This document shows, piece after piece, positions 38,428 through 48,300 of a stretch of DNA of 64,000 nucleotides (position 1 is its first letter; the number at the start of each line of letters is the position of its first letter). The notes beneath the pieces were generated by a model. That model was not told the origin of the DNA, ran no database searches, and saw only the letters and a program-made list of their open reading frames with translations. The position numbers and the translations under genes are program-made. Source of the stretch: Rivularia sp. MS3 (lineage in GTDB: Bacteria; Cyanobacteriota; Cyanobacteriia; Cyanobacteriales; Nostocaceae); contig JAHCMI010000013.1 of NCBI GenBank assembly GCA_019192545.1, forward strand, positions 1 through 64,000, given 5' to 3'.

Positions 38428-39315
38428 ATGTCTAGGAAAGAGAATCAATTTACCGTAAAATTTTGGGGTGTTCGCGGCAGTATTCCTTGTCCGGGATCTC
38501 AAACCGTCCGTTATGGAGGTAATACCCCTTGCGTAGAGATGCAAGTGGGCGACAAACGCTTTATCTTCGATGGAGGCACGGGAATCCACGTTTTAGGACA
38601 GTCTTTATTACCTAAAATGCCGTTAGAAGCTTATCTTTTCTTTACCCATTCTCACTGGGATCACGTGCAGGGATTTCCGTTCTTTACTCCTGGATTTGTA
38701 GCAGGCAATAAATTTCATATTTATGGGGCAGTAGCCCCAGATGGCTCTACTGTGGAACAGCGTTTAAACGACCAAATGCTGCATCCCAACTTTCCCGTAC
38801 CTTTACAAATTATGCAGTCCAATTTGGATTTTTGCGAGGTGATACCGGGAAAGACGATTCATATAGAAGATATTGCCATAGAAACCGCAGCGTTGAACCA
38901 TCCAGGTGAATCGGTGGGGTATCGGGTTAATTGGCAAGGTGGTTCTGCCGTATATGTCACTGATACCGAACATTACCCAGATAAATTGGATGAAAATGTT
39001 TTAAGGCTTGCTGATAAAGCCGATATTCTAATTTATGATTCAACTTATACTGATGACGAATATTATTCTCCAACATCACCTAAAATTGGCTGGGGTCATT
39101 CTACCTGGCAAGAAGCTGTAAAAATCGCTAAAGCCGCAGAGGTAAAAACTTTAGTTATTTTCCACCACGATCCATCTCATGATGATGAATTTTTAGACCG
39201 TATTGGACAAGAAGCTAAAGAAAAATTCCCCGGTGCGGTCATGGCTAGGGAAGGAATGGTACTAAAAGTTACAATGAATATTCCTTTATCAAACAGTTTT
39301 CCTATTAGAAGATAA
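38428..39315 (+). CDS. MBL-fold metallo-hydrolase
   Basis: A 295-residue metallo-beta-lactamase-fold protein, probably a phosphodiesterase-type hydrolase. Metal ligands are seen in FTHSHWDHVQGFPFF (HxHxDH, about 69-83), a further His in AALNHPGESVGYR (about 150), an Asp in YDSTYTDDEY (about 200) and a late His pair in VIFHHDPSHDD. The opening KFWGVRGSIPCPG is characteristic of a conserved MBL subgroup that includes proteins fused to response regulators in other bacteria. The substrate is unknown. ATG at 38428. No signal peptide. Confidence 0.88.
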   Translation: MSRKENQFTVKFWGVRGSIPCPGSQTVRYGGNTPCVEMQVGDKRFIFDGGTGIHVLGQSLLPKMPLEAYLFFTHSHWDHVQGFPFFTPGFVAGNKFHIYGAVAPDGSTVEQRLNDQMLHPNFPVPLQIMQSNLDFCEVIPGKTIHIEDIAIETAALNHPGESVGYRVNWQGGSAVYVTDTEHYPDKLDENVLRLADKADILIYDSTYTDDEYYSPTSPKIGWGHSTWQEAVKIAKAAEVKTLVIFHHDPSHDDEFLDRIGQEAKEKFPGAVMAREGMVLKVTMNIPLSNSFPIRR

Positions 39316-39413
39316 TTGATATAAAGCTTTTATCGCCAAGCAATTATAGAATTTGGATTAAATTGGTATTCGAGAGCCTTAGTTAAAATATCTATGGCAA
39401 GTTGGGAATAGAT

Positions 39414-39441
39414 AATGGGTAATGGGTAATGGGTAATGGGC
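39414..39441. repeat. Heptamer repeat (AATGGGT)x4
   Basis: Three AATGGGT units and one AATGGGC unit, in the spacer between the MBL gene and ribF. Confidence 0.8.
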
Positions 39442-39480
39442 ATTGGGTATTAGGGATAAAAATTATAAAATTAATTTATA

Positions 39481-39529
39481 ACTCCTAACTCCTAACTCCT
39501 AACTCTTAACTCCTAACACCTAACCCCTT
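39481..39529. repeat. Heptamer repeat (ACTCCTA)n
   Basis: Three perfect ACTCCTA units followed by ACTCTTA, ACTCCTA, ACACCTA and a degenerate end. The same heptamer returns at 40651-40680. Confidence 0.8.
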
Positions 39530-39576
39530 TACACCTTTACTTCCCGCATTGTTAAACATCTCGTCCCAATATTGAC

Positions 39577-40572
39577 GTGCCAAATCTGTCTAAAAATGGG
39601 TGTTCTGTGTGGGTTACTTCTTCAACCGAATTAATTCAAACTCCTACTGCTGTTGCCCTTGGTAAATTTGATGGCGTTCATCGCGGTCATCAAAGGGTAA
39701 TCCAGCCAATTTTGCATAAACCAGCAGACGCAGAACGTATTTACCCAACTGTTATTACATTTCTTCCGCATCCTCAAGAGTTTTTTACCGGTAAACCTAG
39801 AACTTTGTTGACTCCTTTGGATGAAAAAGTTCAGCAGTTAGAACTGCTTGGGGTAGAACAACTTGTACTAATTCCCTTCGATAAAGAATTATCTGCTTTA
39901 ACTCCCGAACAGTTTGTAGAACAAATTATCGTAGAAAAATTGCAAGCTGCAAGAATCAGCGTCGGACAAGATTTTTGTTTTGGTTCCAAGCGTAGCGGTA
40001 CCGCAATGGATTTACAGGTACTTGTGGCCGAGTATGGTATCCCGGTTACTATCGTTCCTTTAATAACTCACGAAGACGATTTTTCCACAGATGAAGAGGC
40101 AGAACGCATCAGCACCTCGCTTATTCGTCAAAAACTTGAAATTGGCGATATTGAAAGAGCCAATCAATTACTGGGAAGGGCTTATACTCTTATGGGCACT
40201 GTAGTCAAAGGGCAGCAGCTTGGTAGAACCATTGGTTTTCCTACTGCTAATTTGCAGTTACCCCCAGATAAGTTTTTGCCCCGTCAAGGAGTTTACGCCG
40301 TCCGAGTTGCTCGCATCAACAATCAGGATACAGCTTTAAACAACTGCTGGGGAGTCATGAACATTGGCGATCGCCCTACGGTAAACGGTACTCATCCTAC
40401 CGTAGAAGTACATATTTTAGATTGGTCTGGAGATTTATATGACAAAAAGCTGCAAATACAATTAGTCAAATTTATCAGACCGGAAGAAAAATTTAGTGAT
40501 TTGGCAGCCCTTAAAGCCCAAATTCAACGAGACTGCACCACCGCTAGGAACTTTTTTAGTCAAGGGCGTTAG
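39577..40572 (+). CDS. ribF: Bifunctional riboflavin kinase / FAD synthetase
   Basis: Makes FMN from riboflavin and then FAD. The protein has 331 residues. The N-terminal FAD synthetase domain shows VALGKFDGVHRGHQ (adenylyltransferase HxGH-like motif, residues about 26-39) and TFLPHPQEFF. The C-terminal flavokinase domain shows GRTIGFPTANL and the PTVNGTHPTVEVHILD stretch with the catalytic Glu. GTG at 39577 is taken as start; a second in-frame GTG at 39607 gives VWVTSS, also a plausible cyanobacterial N-terminus, and neither has a strong Shine-Dalgarno sequence. It may be cotranscribed with the MoxR gene 147 bases downstream, although that spacer is repeat-filled. Confidence 0.93.
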   Translation: MPNLSKNGCSVWVTSSTELIQTPTAVALGKFDGVHRGHQRVIQPILHKPADAERIYPTVITFLPHPQEFFTGKPRTLLTPLDEKVQQLELLGVEQLVLIPFDKELSALTPEQFVEQIIVEKLQAARISVGQDFCFGSKRSGTAMDLQVLVAEYGIPVTIVPLITHEDDFSTDEEAERISTSLIRQKLEIGDIERANQLLGRAYTLMGTVVKGQQLGRTIGFPTANLQLPPDKFLPRQGVYAVRVARINNQDTALNNCWGVMNIGDRPTVNGTHPTVEVHILDWSGDLYDKKLQIQLVKFIRPEEKFSDLAALKAQIQRDCTTARNFFSQGR

Positions 40573-40650
40573 TTTACTCCAACTCTGGGAACAATATATT
40601 AGGGCATGGGGAATGGGGCATGGGGAGACAAAAGGACAAGGATAAATTAA

Positions 40651-40710
40651 ATCCCTAACTCCTAACTCCTAACTCCCAATCCAAAATCCGAAATCTAAAA
40701 TCCAAAATCC
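40651..40710. repeat. ACTCCTA heptamers and AAAATCC octamer-like repeats
   Basis: CTAACTCCTAACTCCTAA is followed by CCAAAATCCGAAATCT and TCCAAAATCC. Low-complexity repeats of this type fill the ribF-MoxR spacer up to ten bases before the MoxR ATG. Confidence 0.7.
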
Positions 40711-40719
40711 TATTGGTGC

Positions 40720-41628
40720 ATGAGAGACAAAATTGACGCTCTGACACAAAATCTAGCTCTTACCATTGTTGGTAAATCTGAAGCAATCCGTTTGGTATTA
40801 GTCGCTTTATTGGGTGGGGGACATGCTTTACTTGAAGATGTTCCTGGAGTTGGTAAAACTCTGCTGGCAAAATCCTTAGCTCGTTCTATTGATGGTAAAT
40901 TTCAACGGCTACAGTGTACGCCAGACTTGTTACCTACTGATATTACTGGTACAAATATCTGGAACCCTAAAACTGGTGAATTCACTTTTCTTGAAGGTCC
41001 AATTTTTGCCAACGTCATGCTCGCAGACGAAATTAACCGCGCTACACCCCGCACTCAATCGGCATTGCTCGAAGTTATGGAAGAAGGGCAGGTAACAGTC
41101 GATGGTGTCTCTCGTGCCGTTCCCGCACCATTTTTTGTCATCGCAACACAAAACCCGGTTGAATATCAAGGAACTTTTCCTTTACCAGAAGCGCAAATGG
41201 ATAGATTTATGCTTTCCTTAAGTTTGGGCTATCCTACAGAACAAGAAGAGTTACAAATGTTATCTCGGCTCCAAGACAACAGTAAATTTACTGACTTAAA
41301 ACCCTGCATTACTTTAGCTGAAGTTGAAGAATTACAGCGAATTTGTGCCGGTATTCGGGTAGAAGCTTCGTTACAGCAATACATACTCGACTTGGTGAGA
41401 GCTACAAGGTGCGATGAAGAAATTACTCTCGGTATCAGCCCTAGGGGTACTGTAGCTTTACACCGCGCCACACAAGCTTTTGCCTATCTTTCTGGACGAG
41501 ATTATGCAATTCCCGATGACGTGAAGTTTATTGCTCCTTACGTTTTGAGTCACCGTTTGATTCCTGTAGGAGGAAGAAGAGCGCAAACTGTAATGGAGCG
41601 TTTGTTGCGAGTTGTGGCGATTCCGTAA
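40720..41628 (+). CDS. MoxR-family AAA+ ATPase
   Basis: A 302-residue AAA+ chaperone-like ATPase. MoxR proteins usually assemble or activate metal-dependent or von Willebrand factor A partner proteins. Walker A is EDVPGVGKTLLAKS (about 38-51), Walker B VMLADEINRA (about 102-111), sensor 1 FVIATQNPVE, and the arginine-finger region PLPEAQMDRFM. The C-terminal lid includes SPRGTVALHRATQAFA. No VWA or DUF58 gene, its usual partner, follows here; instead a decayed gene and repeats do. Confidence 0.92.
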   Translation: MRDKIDALTQNLALTIVGKSEAIRLVLVALLGGGHALLEDVPGVGKTLLAKSLARSIDGKFQRLQCTPDLLPTDITGTNIWNPKTGEFTFLEGPIFANVMLADEINRATPRTQSALLEVMEEGQVTVDGVSRAVPAPFFVIATQNPVEYQGTFPLPEAQMDRFMLSLSLGYPTEQEELQMLSRLQDNSKFTDLKPCITLAEVEELQRICAGIRVEASLQQYILDLVRATRCDEEITLGISPRGTVALHRATQAFAYLSGRDYAIPDDVKFIAPYVLSHRLIPVGGRRAQTVMERLLRVVAIP

Positions 41629-41645
41629 ATCAGCGAACAGTTGTG

Positions 41646-41674
41646 GGTGTGTTATGGCTTCAGCCTAACGCACC
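41646..41674. repeat. REP-like hairpin GGTGTGTTATGGC/GCCTAACGCACC
   Basis: A near-perfect stem with a TTCA loop, 18 bases after the MoxR stop. It is related to other GGTGxxTTA repeats and may end transcription of MoxR in practice. Confidence 0.6.
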
Positions 41675-41711
41675 AGGGTATGTAATTATCAAAATATATT
41701 ATTAAGTGAAA

Positions 41712-42414
41712 TTTTGCGTCATTTGATAAACTAAAATCTCTATATTGGGATTTTTTATTAGTTCCCTTCGACTATGCTCTAACAGAACCTGTAATTACAA
41801 CTGTCCTAAGATTTTTGAAATCTGAATTCAATGAAGTTTTAAATGATTTTATAGAATATAATTTAAAGGAAAGTTATAGAAAAAGTATTTAGCAATAATA
41901 TTGAATCAAATTCAAAAAGTAGAACTGAGTTTCTATATTCAGCACTTAAAGGATGGGCGGAAAAGTATAGTTTTTATCGTAATTCTCGGATGATCCCCCC
42001 TCCCCCCCCTTTTTAAAGGGGGGTTAAAGTCCCCCAATTTAGCGGCGGATTTAGGGGGATATCAAACGTTTCGAGTATAATTTATAGCTTTCAAAACATC
42101 CTCTTAGATACGATTTAAGAGATGCTTTAGATAAAGATTTGATTTTACTATATTTCAACTACCAGCATATTCTGAACAACGATGAATTTATAGCTTCAGC
42201 AGCACTATTTGAATTTGCTCATCTTCTAGGAGTTGAATTCGACGAACAAATGCTTAACTTATATATTTCATATTGCCGAGAAATCTGGCGCGTTATTCCT
42301 TTTTATAAAGCTGTGATTGTTTGTGAAAAACCACGAGTTTCATGGAATAAAAATCCTTTAATATATGCGAATAAACTACCAAATTTAAGTTTTTTGGATG
42401 GTTATAGTATTTAG
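41712..42414 (+). pseudogene. Broken gene of unknown family, split by a MITE
   Basis: Three open pieces lie in order. About 41712-41892 encodes 51 sense codons with YWDFLLVPFDYALTEP and LRFLKSEFNEVLNDF and no start codon. A short segment to about 41946 has two competing readings. After the MITE, 42105-42414 encodes RYDLRDALDKDL ... FEFAHLLGVEFDEQML and ends with a normal stop. The first two pieces are joined by a frame break and the last two are separated by the 158-bp element. No family is recognised. Whether all pieces come from one gene is inference. Confidence 0.45.
41947..42104. mobile_element. MITE-like element, copy 2 (about 158 bp)
   Basis: Shares ends and core with the element at 384-516: left AAAGGATGGGCGGAAAAG (decayed), TATAGTTTTTATC, CTCGGATGATCCCCCC, a longer G/C-run core, CGAGTATAATTTATAG, and right end CTTTCAAAACATCCTCT. 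The right end is the inverted complement of copy 1's left end. TA flanks both sides (TTA before, TAGA after), as expected of IS630/Tc1-type MITEs. It sits inside a decayed coding region. Confidence 0.7.
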
Positions 42415-42501
42415 ATTTATCTGATGTTGGGTTACGACACGATAAATACAATTTTCGTTACAAATCAATTTTTTTCGCGTCTAACCCAACCTACTCATTA
42501 A

Positions 42502-44985
42502 CTATTTATAAACACACTGTCTTATTGGAATCGTAATTATAAACTTGGTTCCTTCTCCGGGTGCGGAAACACATTTTAAAAAACCACAATGTTTTTCTAC
42601 AACAACTTGATAGCTAATTGATAATCCCATGCCCGTACCTTTTCCTACAGCTTTAGTTGTAAAAAATGGGTCAAAAAGTCTGGTTTTTATGTCTTCGGAA
42701 ATTCCCTTACCATTGTCCGAAATCGAAATTTGTACTTGCTTACATCCGATTAATTCTGTTTTGATGCAAATAGTCGGAAGATTCTCATCCCAAACTCTTT
42801 CTTCTAATGCATCAAGTGCATTCGCTAAAATATTCATGAACACCTGATTTAATTGACCAGCATAGCATTCTATCTGCGGTAAATTACCATAATCTTTGAT
42901 AATTTCAATTCTAGGGCGTTCGACTTTAGGTTTGATGCGGTGTTCTAAAATCATCAAAGTACTATCGATTCCTTGATGAATATCAACTTCTTTCATCTGG
43001 GCTTCATCCATGCGGGAAAATGTACGCAAAGAAGTTACTATTTCACGAATTCTTTGCGCTCCAACTTTCATCGAATTTAAAAGCTTGGGTAAATCTTGGA
43101 CTACAAAATCTAAGTCTAATTCTTCAGTTAGTTCCTGTATTTCTGATGCAGGCTGAGGATATTTCTGACGATAAATTTCAATGATTTCTAATAGACTTTG
43201 AGCGTAATTGTTGGCATGACTAAGATTTCCATAGATAAAGTTAACGGGGTTATTTATTTCGTGAGCGACACCTGCCACTAGTTGCCCCAACCCAGACATT
43301 TTTTCGCTTTGTACTAGCTGTGCTTGAGCTTTTTGTAGTTCTGATAGAGTAGTTTCTAAGTCTTGTGCTTTTTTATTTAATTGCGTTTCGGCTTGTTTGC
43401 GAGCAGTAATATCGTTACGAATAGCAATATACTGCTGCGGTTTGTCTTCTGGATTTAGAATTGGCACGATAGTTGTTTCTACCCAGTAGAGGCTTCCATC
43501 TTTAGCACGGTTTTGAATTTCTCCCCGCCAAACTTTACCGCTACTGATTTCTTTCCACATCTGGGTGAAGAAAGATTTAGGATGGTAGCACGAGTTGATA
43601 ATTCGATGATTTTTACCGATTAATTCTTGGCGATTATATTGAGATATTTCACAAAATTTATCGTTAACATATTCAATATTGCCATTTTTATCTGTAATTG
43701 CAACAATAGCAGATTGATCTAAAGCGAATTTAATATCAGCAGATTCTTTTAAAGAATTTTGTAATGCTATTTCAGCTTGTCTGCGTTCGGTAATATTTAA
43801 TGCCGTAGCTACAAGTCTATATACTTTTCCAGAATTATCTTTTAAAGGATTGATAGTATTTAACCACCAAGTTTGTTGATTTTTAAAAGTTACAGATTGT
43901 TCAAAGGAACAAGATTTACCAGTTTCTAAACATTGACGATAATTTTGAGATAATGCAACACCTTCGACTTCTCCAAACAGTTCTTCCGGAGTTTTACCGA
44001 TAACCTGGGTTCTATTTAAACCGCTACTGATTTCTGCGCTTGTATTTACTCCCGCATAACGAAAATCGCCATTCTCAGCAACATCGATAACAATTAAAGC
44101 GTTGTCAGCACCATCGTAAACTGTGCGAAGAAACTGCTCTTGCTTTTGTAATTGTTCTTCAGCTTGCTTACGTTCGGTAATATCTGATGCCATTGAAGCA
44201 ATACCGACTATTTCACCATTAGCAGCTATCAACGGATAGTTATACCATTCACAAATAATTTTTCTACCATCTTTAGTCAGATTCTCATTAGTACTGAGCA
44301 TCCTTTGTTTTTGATTAACAAATTCATTGAGGATTGTTTCCAAGCTGGTTTTGAAATCGTCAGTTACTAAAAACTCAAAACTACGACCTAAAACTTCGCT
44401 TTTGCTATATCCAAAAATCTGTTCTGCGGCTTGATTCCATTCTTTAATTTCAAACTTACGATTCCACTCAATTACTGCTAGGGGAGTTTGTTGAACCATC
44501 AATGCTAAACGTCGCTGCTGAGATTCTATTAGTTGAGCTTGTTGTAATTTATGGGTGCTGATATCTTCAATGCGACAAAGCATACCGCTAATTTCTCCAG
44601 AGGCATTAATTAAAGGGTTTTTGCGGATATCTAACCACATTTTCTCGCCAGAAGCTGAAGTTAATATTCTTGTATGTTGAAAACTATTATTGTTTTCGAT
44701 TACATGGCGATCGCCTGCAAAACTATCACTTGCAAGGCGATTATTCAAAAAGTCGAACATGAGATTATTCAAAGGTAATTCGTCATCCGTTTTACCAATA
44801 ATCTGATGAGGAGAAGTTAAACCAATAGCTTTAGCAAAAGCTAAATTACAACCTTGAAAAACTAAATCGTTATTTTTCCAATATATTAATTCTGGTAAAT
44901 TGTCAATTACCAATTGAGATGTAGGTAAAGAATTTACTGCTTTTTCGTTATGGGATTGTAAATACTTAAATTCTGCCGGTAGCAT
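42502..44985 (-). CDS. Multi-PAS sensor histidine kinase
   Basis: An 827-residue soluble kinase with four PAS/PAC units (about 25-150, 158-283, 286-410 and 418-540, each ending in a D-I/L-TxRKQAE-type signalling helix). A coiled coil leads to HisKA AHEINNP (H575) and HATPase (SDNGKGIS, GTGMGLSIS). There is no receiver, so phosphate must go to a separate regulator. PAS4 (ALDQSAIVAITDKNG ... HPKSFF ... WVETT) is nearly a copy of the PAS in the 24092-27511 kinase. The transmitter is of the same AHEINNP type as the HstK-like gene and the 45341-49525 kinase. It starts 29 bp after the shared leader motif. No transmembrane segments; ligands unknown. Confidence 0.92.
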   Translation of the reverse strand: MLPAEFKYLQSHNEKAVNSLPTSQLVIDNLPELIYWKNNDLVFQGCNLAFAKAIGLTSPHQIIGKTDDELPLNNLMFDFLNNRLASDSFAGDRHVIENNNSFQHTRILTSASGEKMWLDIRKNPLINASGEISGMLCRIEDISTHKLQQAQLIESQQRRLALMVQQTPLAVIEWNRKFEIKEWNQAAEQIFGYSKSEVLGRSFEFLVTDDFKTSLETILNEFVNQKQRMLSTNENLTKDGRKIICEWYNYPLIAANGEIVGIASMASDITERKQAEEQLQKQEQFLRTVYDGADNALIVIDVAENGDFRYAGVNTSAEISSGLNRTQVIGKTPEELFGEVEGVALSQNYRQCLETGKSCSFEQSVTFKNQQTWWLNTINPLKDNSGKVYRLVATALNITERRQAEIALQNSLKESADIKFALDQSAIVAITDKNGNIEYVNDKFCEISQYNRQELIGKNHRIINSCYHPKSFFTQMWKEISSGKVWRGEIQNRAKDGSLYWVETTIVPILNPEDKPQQYIAIRNDITARKQAETQLNKKAQDLETTLSELQKAQAQLVQSEKMSGLGQLVAGVAHEINNPVNFIYGNLSHANNYAQSLLEIIEIYRQKYPQPASEIQELTEELDLDFVVQDLPKLLNSMKVGAQRIREIVTSLRTFSRMDEAQMKEVDIHQGIDSTLMILEHRIKPKVERPRIEIIKDYGNLPQIECYAGQLNQVFMNILANALDALEERVWDENLPTICIKTELIGCKQVQISISDNGKGISEDIKTRLFDPFFTTKAVGKGTGMGLSISYQVVVEKHCGFLKCVSAPGEGTKFIITIPIRQCVYK

Positions 44986-45013
44986 AAGCTTATTTTAAAC
45001 GCATTACTAATAA

Positions 45014-45027
45014 ACTTAGTGTTCCCA
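45014..45027 (-). promoter_or_regulatory. Kinase leader motif (copy d)
   Basis: The minus strand reads TGGGAACACTAAGT, 29-42 bp before the ATG of the four-PAS kinase. It is identical to copy a. The rest of the 44986-45340 spacer holds no gene. Confidence 0.65.
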
Positions 45028-45340
45028 TATTGGCTTTATAAATAAACAGTCAAGCAATCATATCTTATACATTGACAATAAACCGGATTTATTAATTGTA
45101 TATCAAGAGAAAAGTGTTTTTACTATAGTAATCTTAGTGAATACGTCTAGGTAGGTAGACTTCGTTTATGTAGTAATACCTGGTGCCATATTAATAACAA
45201 AATTCTGATGAATCATTTAGCATTGCGATAAAATAAGAAACCGGCGTTTATTTATGCTTGATGACAAAAATATAATAGATGTGCGAGTTAATACTTATTA
45301 TAATTAAGAAAATCAACAATCTAATTTAATCTAGATCGAT

Positions 45341-48300
45341 TTACATAGCTATATGATGGCAGCTAACAGGTATTTGAATTTGAAATTCCGTACCTTCTCC
45401 CAAAGTGGAAATACAGTTTAATTGTCCATCATGCTGCTCAACTATAATCTGGTAGCTCATAGATAGTCCTAAACCAGTACCTTTACCTACAGGCTTTGTT
45501 GTAAAAAATGGGTCGAATAACCGAGAAAGATTATCTTCAGGAATACCGTAACCATTATCAATAATACTAATCTGCACGATATTCTGACCGATTAATTTAG
45601 TTAAAATACGAATTTGAGGATATTCATTTTCGGATATTTGGTTATTTTTGATTGCTTCTTCTAAAGCATCAATTGCATTATTTAAAATATTCAGAAAGAC
45701 TTGATTTAGTTTTCCTGCGTAACATTCAATTAAAGGTATGTCGCCAAATTCCTTGGTAATTATAATTGCGGCTCGATGCGGTTGAGTTTCCAAGCTATTC
45801 TGCAAAATCATTAAGGTACTATCGATACTTTCGTGAATATCAACTTTTTTTAATTCTGCTTCGTCTAAACGGGAAAAAGTTCTTAATGAAAGTACAATTT
45901 GAGCAATTCTTTCTGCTCCAGTCTTCATTGATTTAATAATTGAAGGTAAATCTTCTAGCAGATAATCAAATTCTATTTCTTGAATAAATTCCTTTGCTTC
46001 TATACTTTCGGGAAAGTTACGTTGATAAATTTCGATCAGTTTTAATAAGTCTTCAAAATATTCTTGCGTGTAAATCAAATTAGCATCGATAAAATTAACT
46101 GGATTGTTGATTTCATGAGCGATACCAGCTACTAATTGTCCCAAACTGGACATTTTCTCGCTCTGAATTAGCTGTACTTGAGTACGTTGTAATTGCAAGA
46201 GAGTATTTTCTAACTCTTGAGTTTGTTGACGTAATTTTGCTTCTGCTTGTTTGCGTTCGGTTATATCTCTAAAATAGAAAATCTTACCGTAATTATTTCC
46301 ATCTAAAGAATTGACTGAAGCAATATATCGCTCAAAAGTTTTTCCATTCTTTAAATAAATCTCGTTACGACAACTTTTTTCTGGATACTTAAATATATAT
46401 TCTAGGGTAGATACAAATTCTTCCGGCTTGTCTAATTTTTCTAGCATTGCAGCGAAAATTTGTTCGTGTTTACCTGTATCAATCACAGAGCGATTAATTT
46501 CCCATAATTCCAGAAAACGCTGATTATACGAGATTGATTCACGATATTCGTCAACAACTAAAATGCCATCAATGGAAGCTTCTTGCTGTGCTTGTAAAAT
46601 TGAATTAGTCCTAAGTAAAGACTGTTCGGCTAGTTTACGTTCGGTAATATCTCGAAAATACCAAACTCTACCAAAATATTCTCCTTTTAAAGAACTGATA
46701 GGAGCGCAATAGCGTTCAAAAGTGCGTCCATCGCCTAAATCAATTTCATCTCTAATAGATTTTTCTACATCATTAGATAAATTTTCTACTTCATTAATAA
46801 ATTTTCCTACATTTGTAAATTTATCTACGATAGATACTAAAAACTGGTTTTCATCTTTGGTGTTGATGACTGACTGAGGGATTTGCCATAACTCTACAAA
46901 ACGCTGATTGCACGATAGTATATTTTGATTTTCATCTACTACTAAAATTCCATCAATGGCAGCTTCCTGTTGAGCTTGTAACATTGCATTACTAAGCAAC
47001 AAAGCTTTTTCTGCTTGTTTCCGTTCGGTTATATCTAAAACGAAACCATGCCAAAGAATAGTTCCATTTTGCAATTTTTCGGGACGGGCACGGCTTTTTA
47101 TCCACTTTATGTTCCCGCCAGGAAGAACTATTCTTCCTTCATGTTCCCAAGGTTCAACATTTTTAACAGAAATTTCCATAGACATTTTAAAGGCTTTCAA
47201 ATCATTTGGATGAGCTCTTGAAAAAATCAAACTGGCATCTGCTTCAATTTGTTCTGGCTTCAAATCATAAATTTCATAGCAACCCGAACTTACATAAGGA
47301 AAAGTCATCGAACCATCAGCACATAATTGAAACTGATAAAGCATTCCAGGTACATTTGCTGCTAGCTTCTGTACTTTAGCCTCAGTATTTTTTCGTTCTT
47401 CGATTTCAGCCTGCAAAACTTTATTTGTCTTAGTTAATTCTTTTGTTCTTATCAAAACCAGGGATTCCATTTCATCATAAGCTGATTGTAAGGCTTTTTC
47501 TGTTTGCTTAAGATGAGTTATATCTGTAATAAATCCATTCCAAATAATTGAACCGTCTGATTGTTTTTGCGGACGAGATGCAGCTTTCATCCATTGAATT
47601 TGTTCGGATGATTTGCTTAAACGCCCTTCCCAATAAAATGGTTCTAAAGTTTTTGCTGAATTCTTTAAACAGGTATCAAATGTTTTGTAATCTTCTGGAT
47701 GTATCATTGAGAAGAATAAATTTGATTCTGCTTGAATATCTTCTGCTTGTATATTTAATAGTTCATAACTGCCAGGGCTTGCGTAAGGAAAAGACATTGA
47801 GCCGTCAGCATCAATTTTGAATTGATAAAGCATTCCCGGTACATTTGCCGATAGCTTCTTAAATTTCTCCTCGCTTTCGCGCAAAGTAGCTTCTGCTTGC
47901 TTTTGAGCGGTAATATCTGTACTGGTGCTGATAATACGATAAACTCTACCGCTATCGTTTGATAGTGGGGTTAAAGTAGTTAGTAACAATATTTCTTTGT
48001 CTTCAAGTCTTAGTGTTTCTTCAAAAGTAATCGGTTTTCCCTTAAGCAGGCAGTCTTGATTTCTTTGTTCTATTTCCTTTCCGAAAACTTCCCCTAACAC
48101 TTTTGAGGGAGCTTTACCTACTACTTGCTGATTGCTTAAACCTGAAACTAACTCTGTTGCTTTATTAATTCCGAAATAATGAATATTATTATCTTTTGTG
48201 ACTTCATAAACAACAATTCCTAGTTCCACTCCATCATAAATAGTGCGAAGAAATGCTTCGTTTTGAGCTAAAGCTTCTTCTACCTGCTTACGCTCGGTAA

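Noticed and set aside
39399-39412. Another copy of the kinase leader motif (TTGGGAATAGATAA)
   Set aside because: Diverges after TGGGAATA, is on the other strand, and lies far before ribF.
36938-40710. CRISPR-like arrays in the repeat-filled spacers around pheS, ribF and MoxR
   Set aside because: Units are 7-8 bases without unique spacers; they are tandem heptamers.
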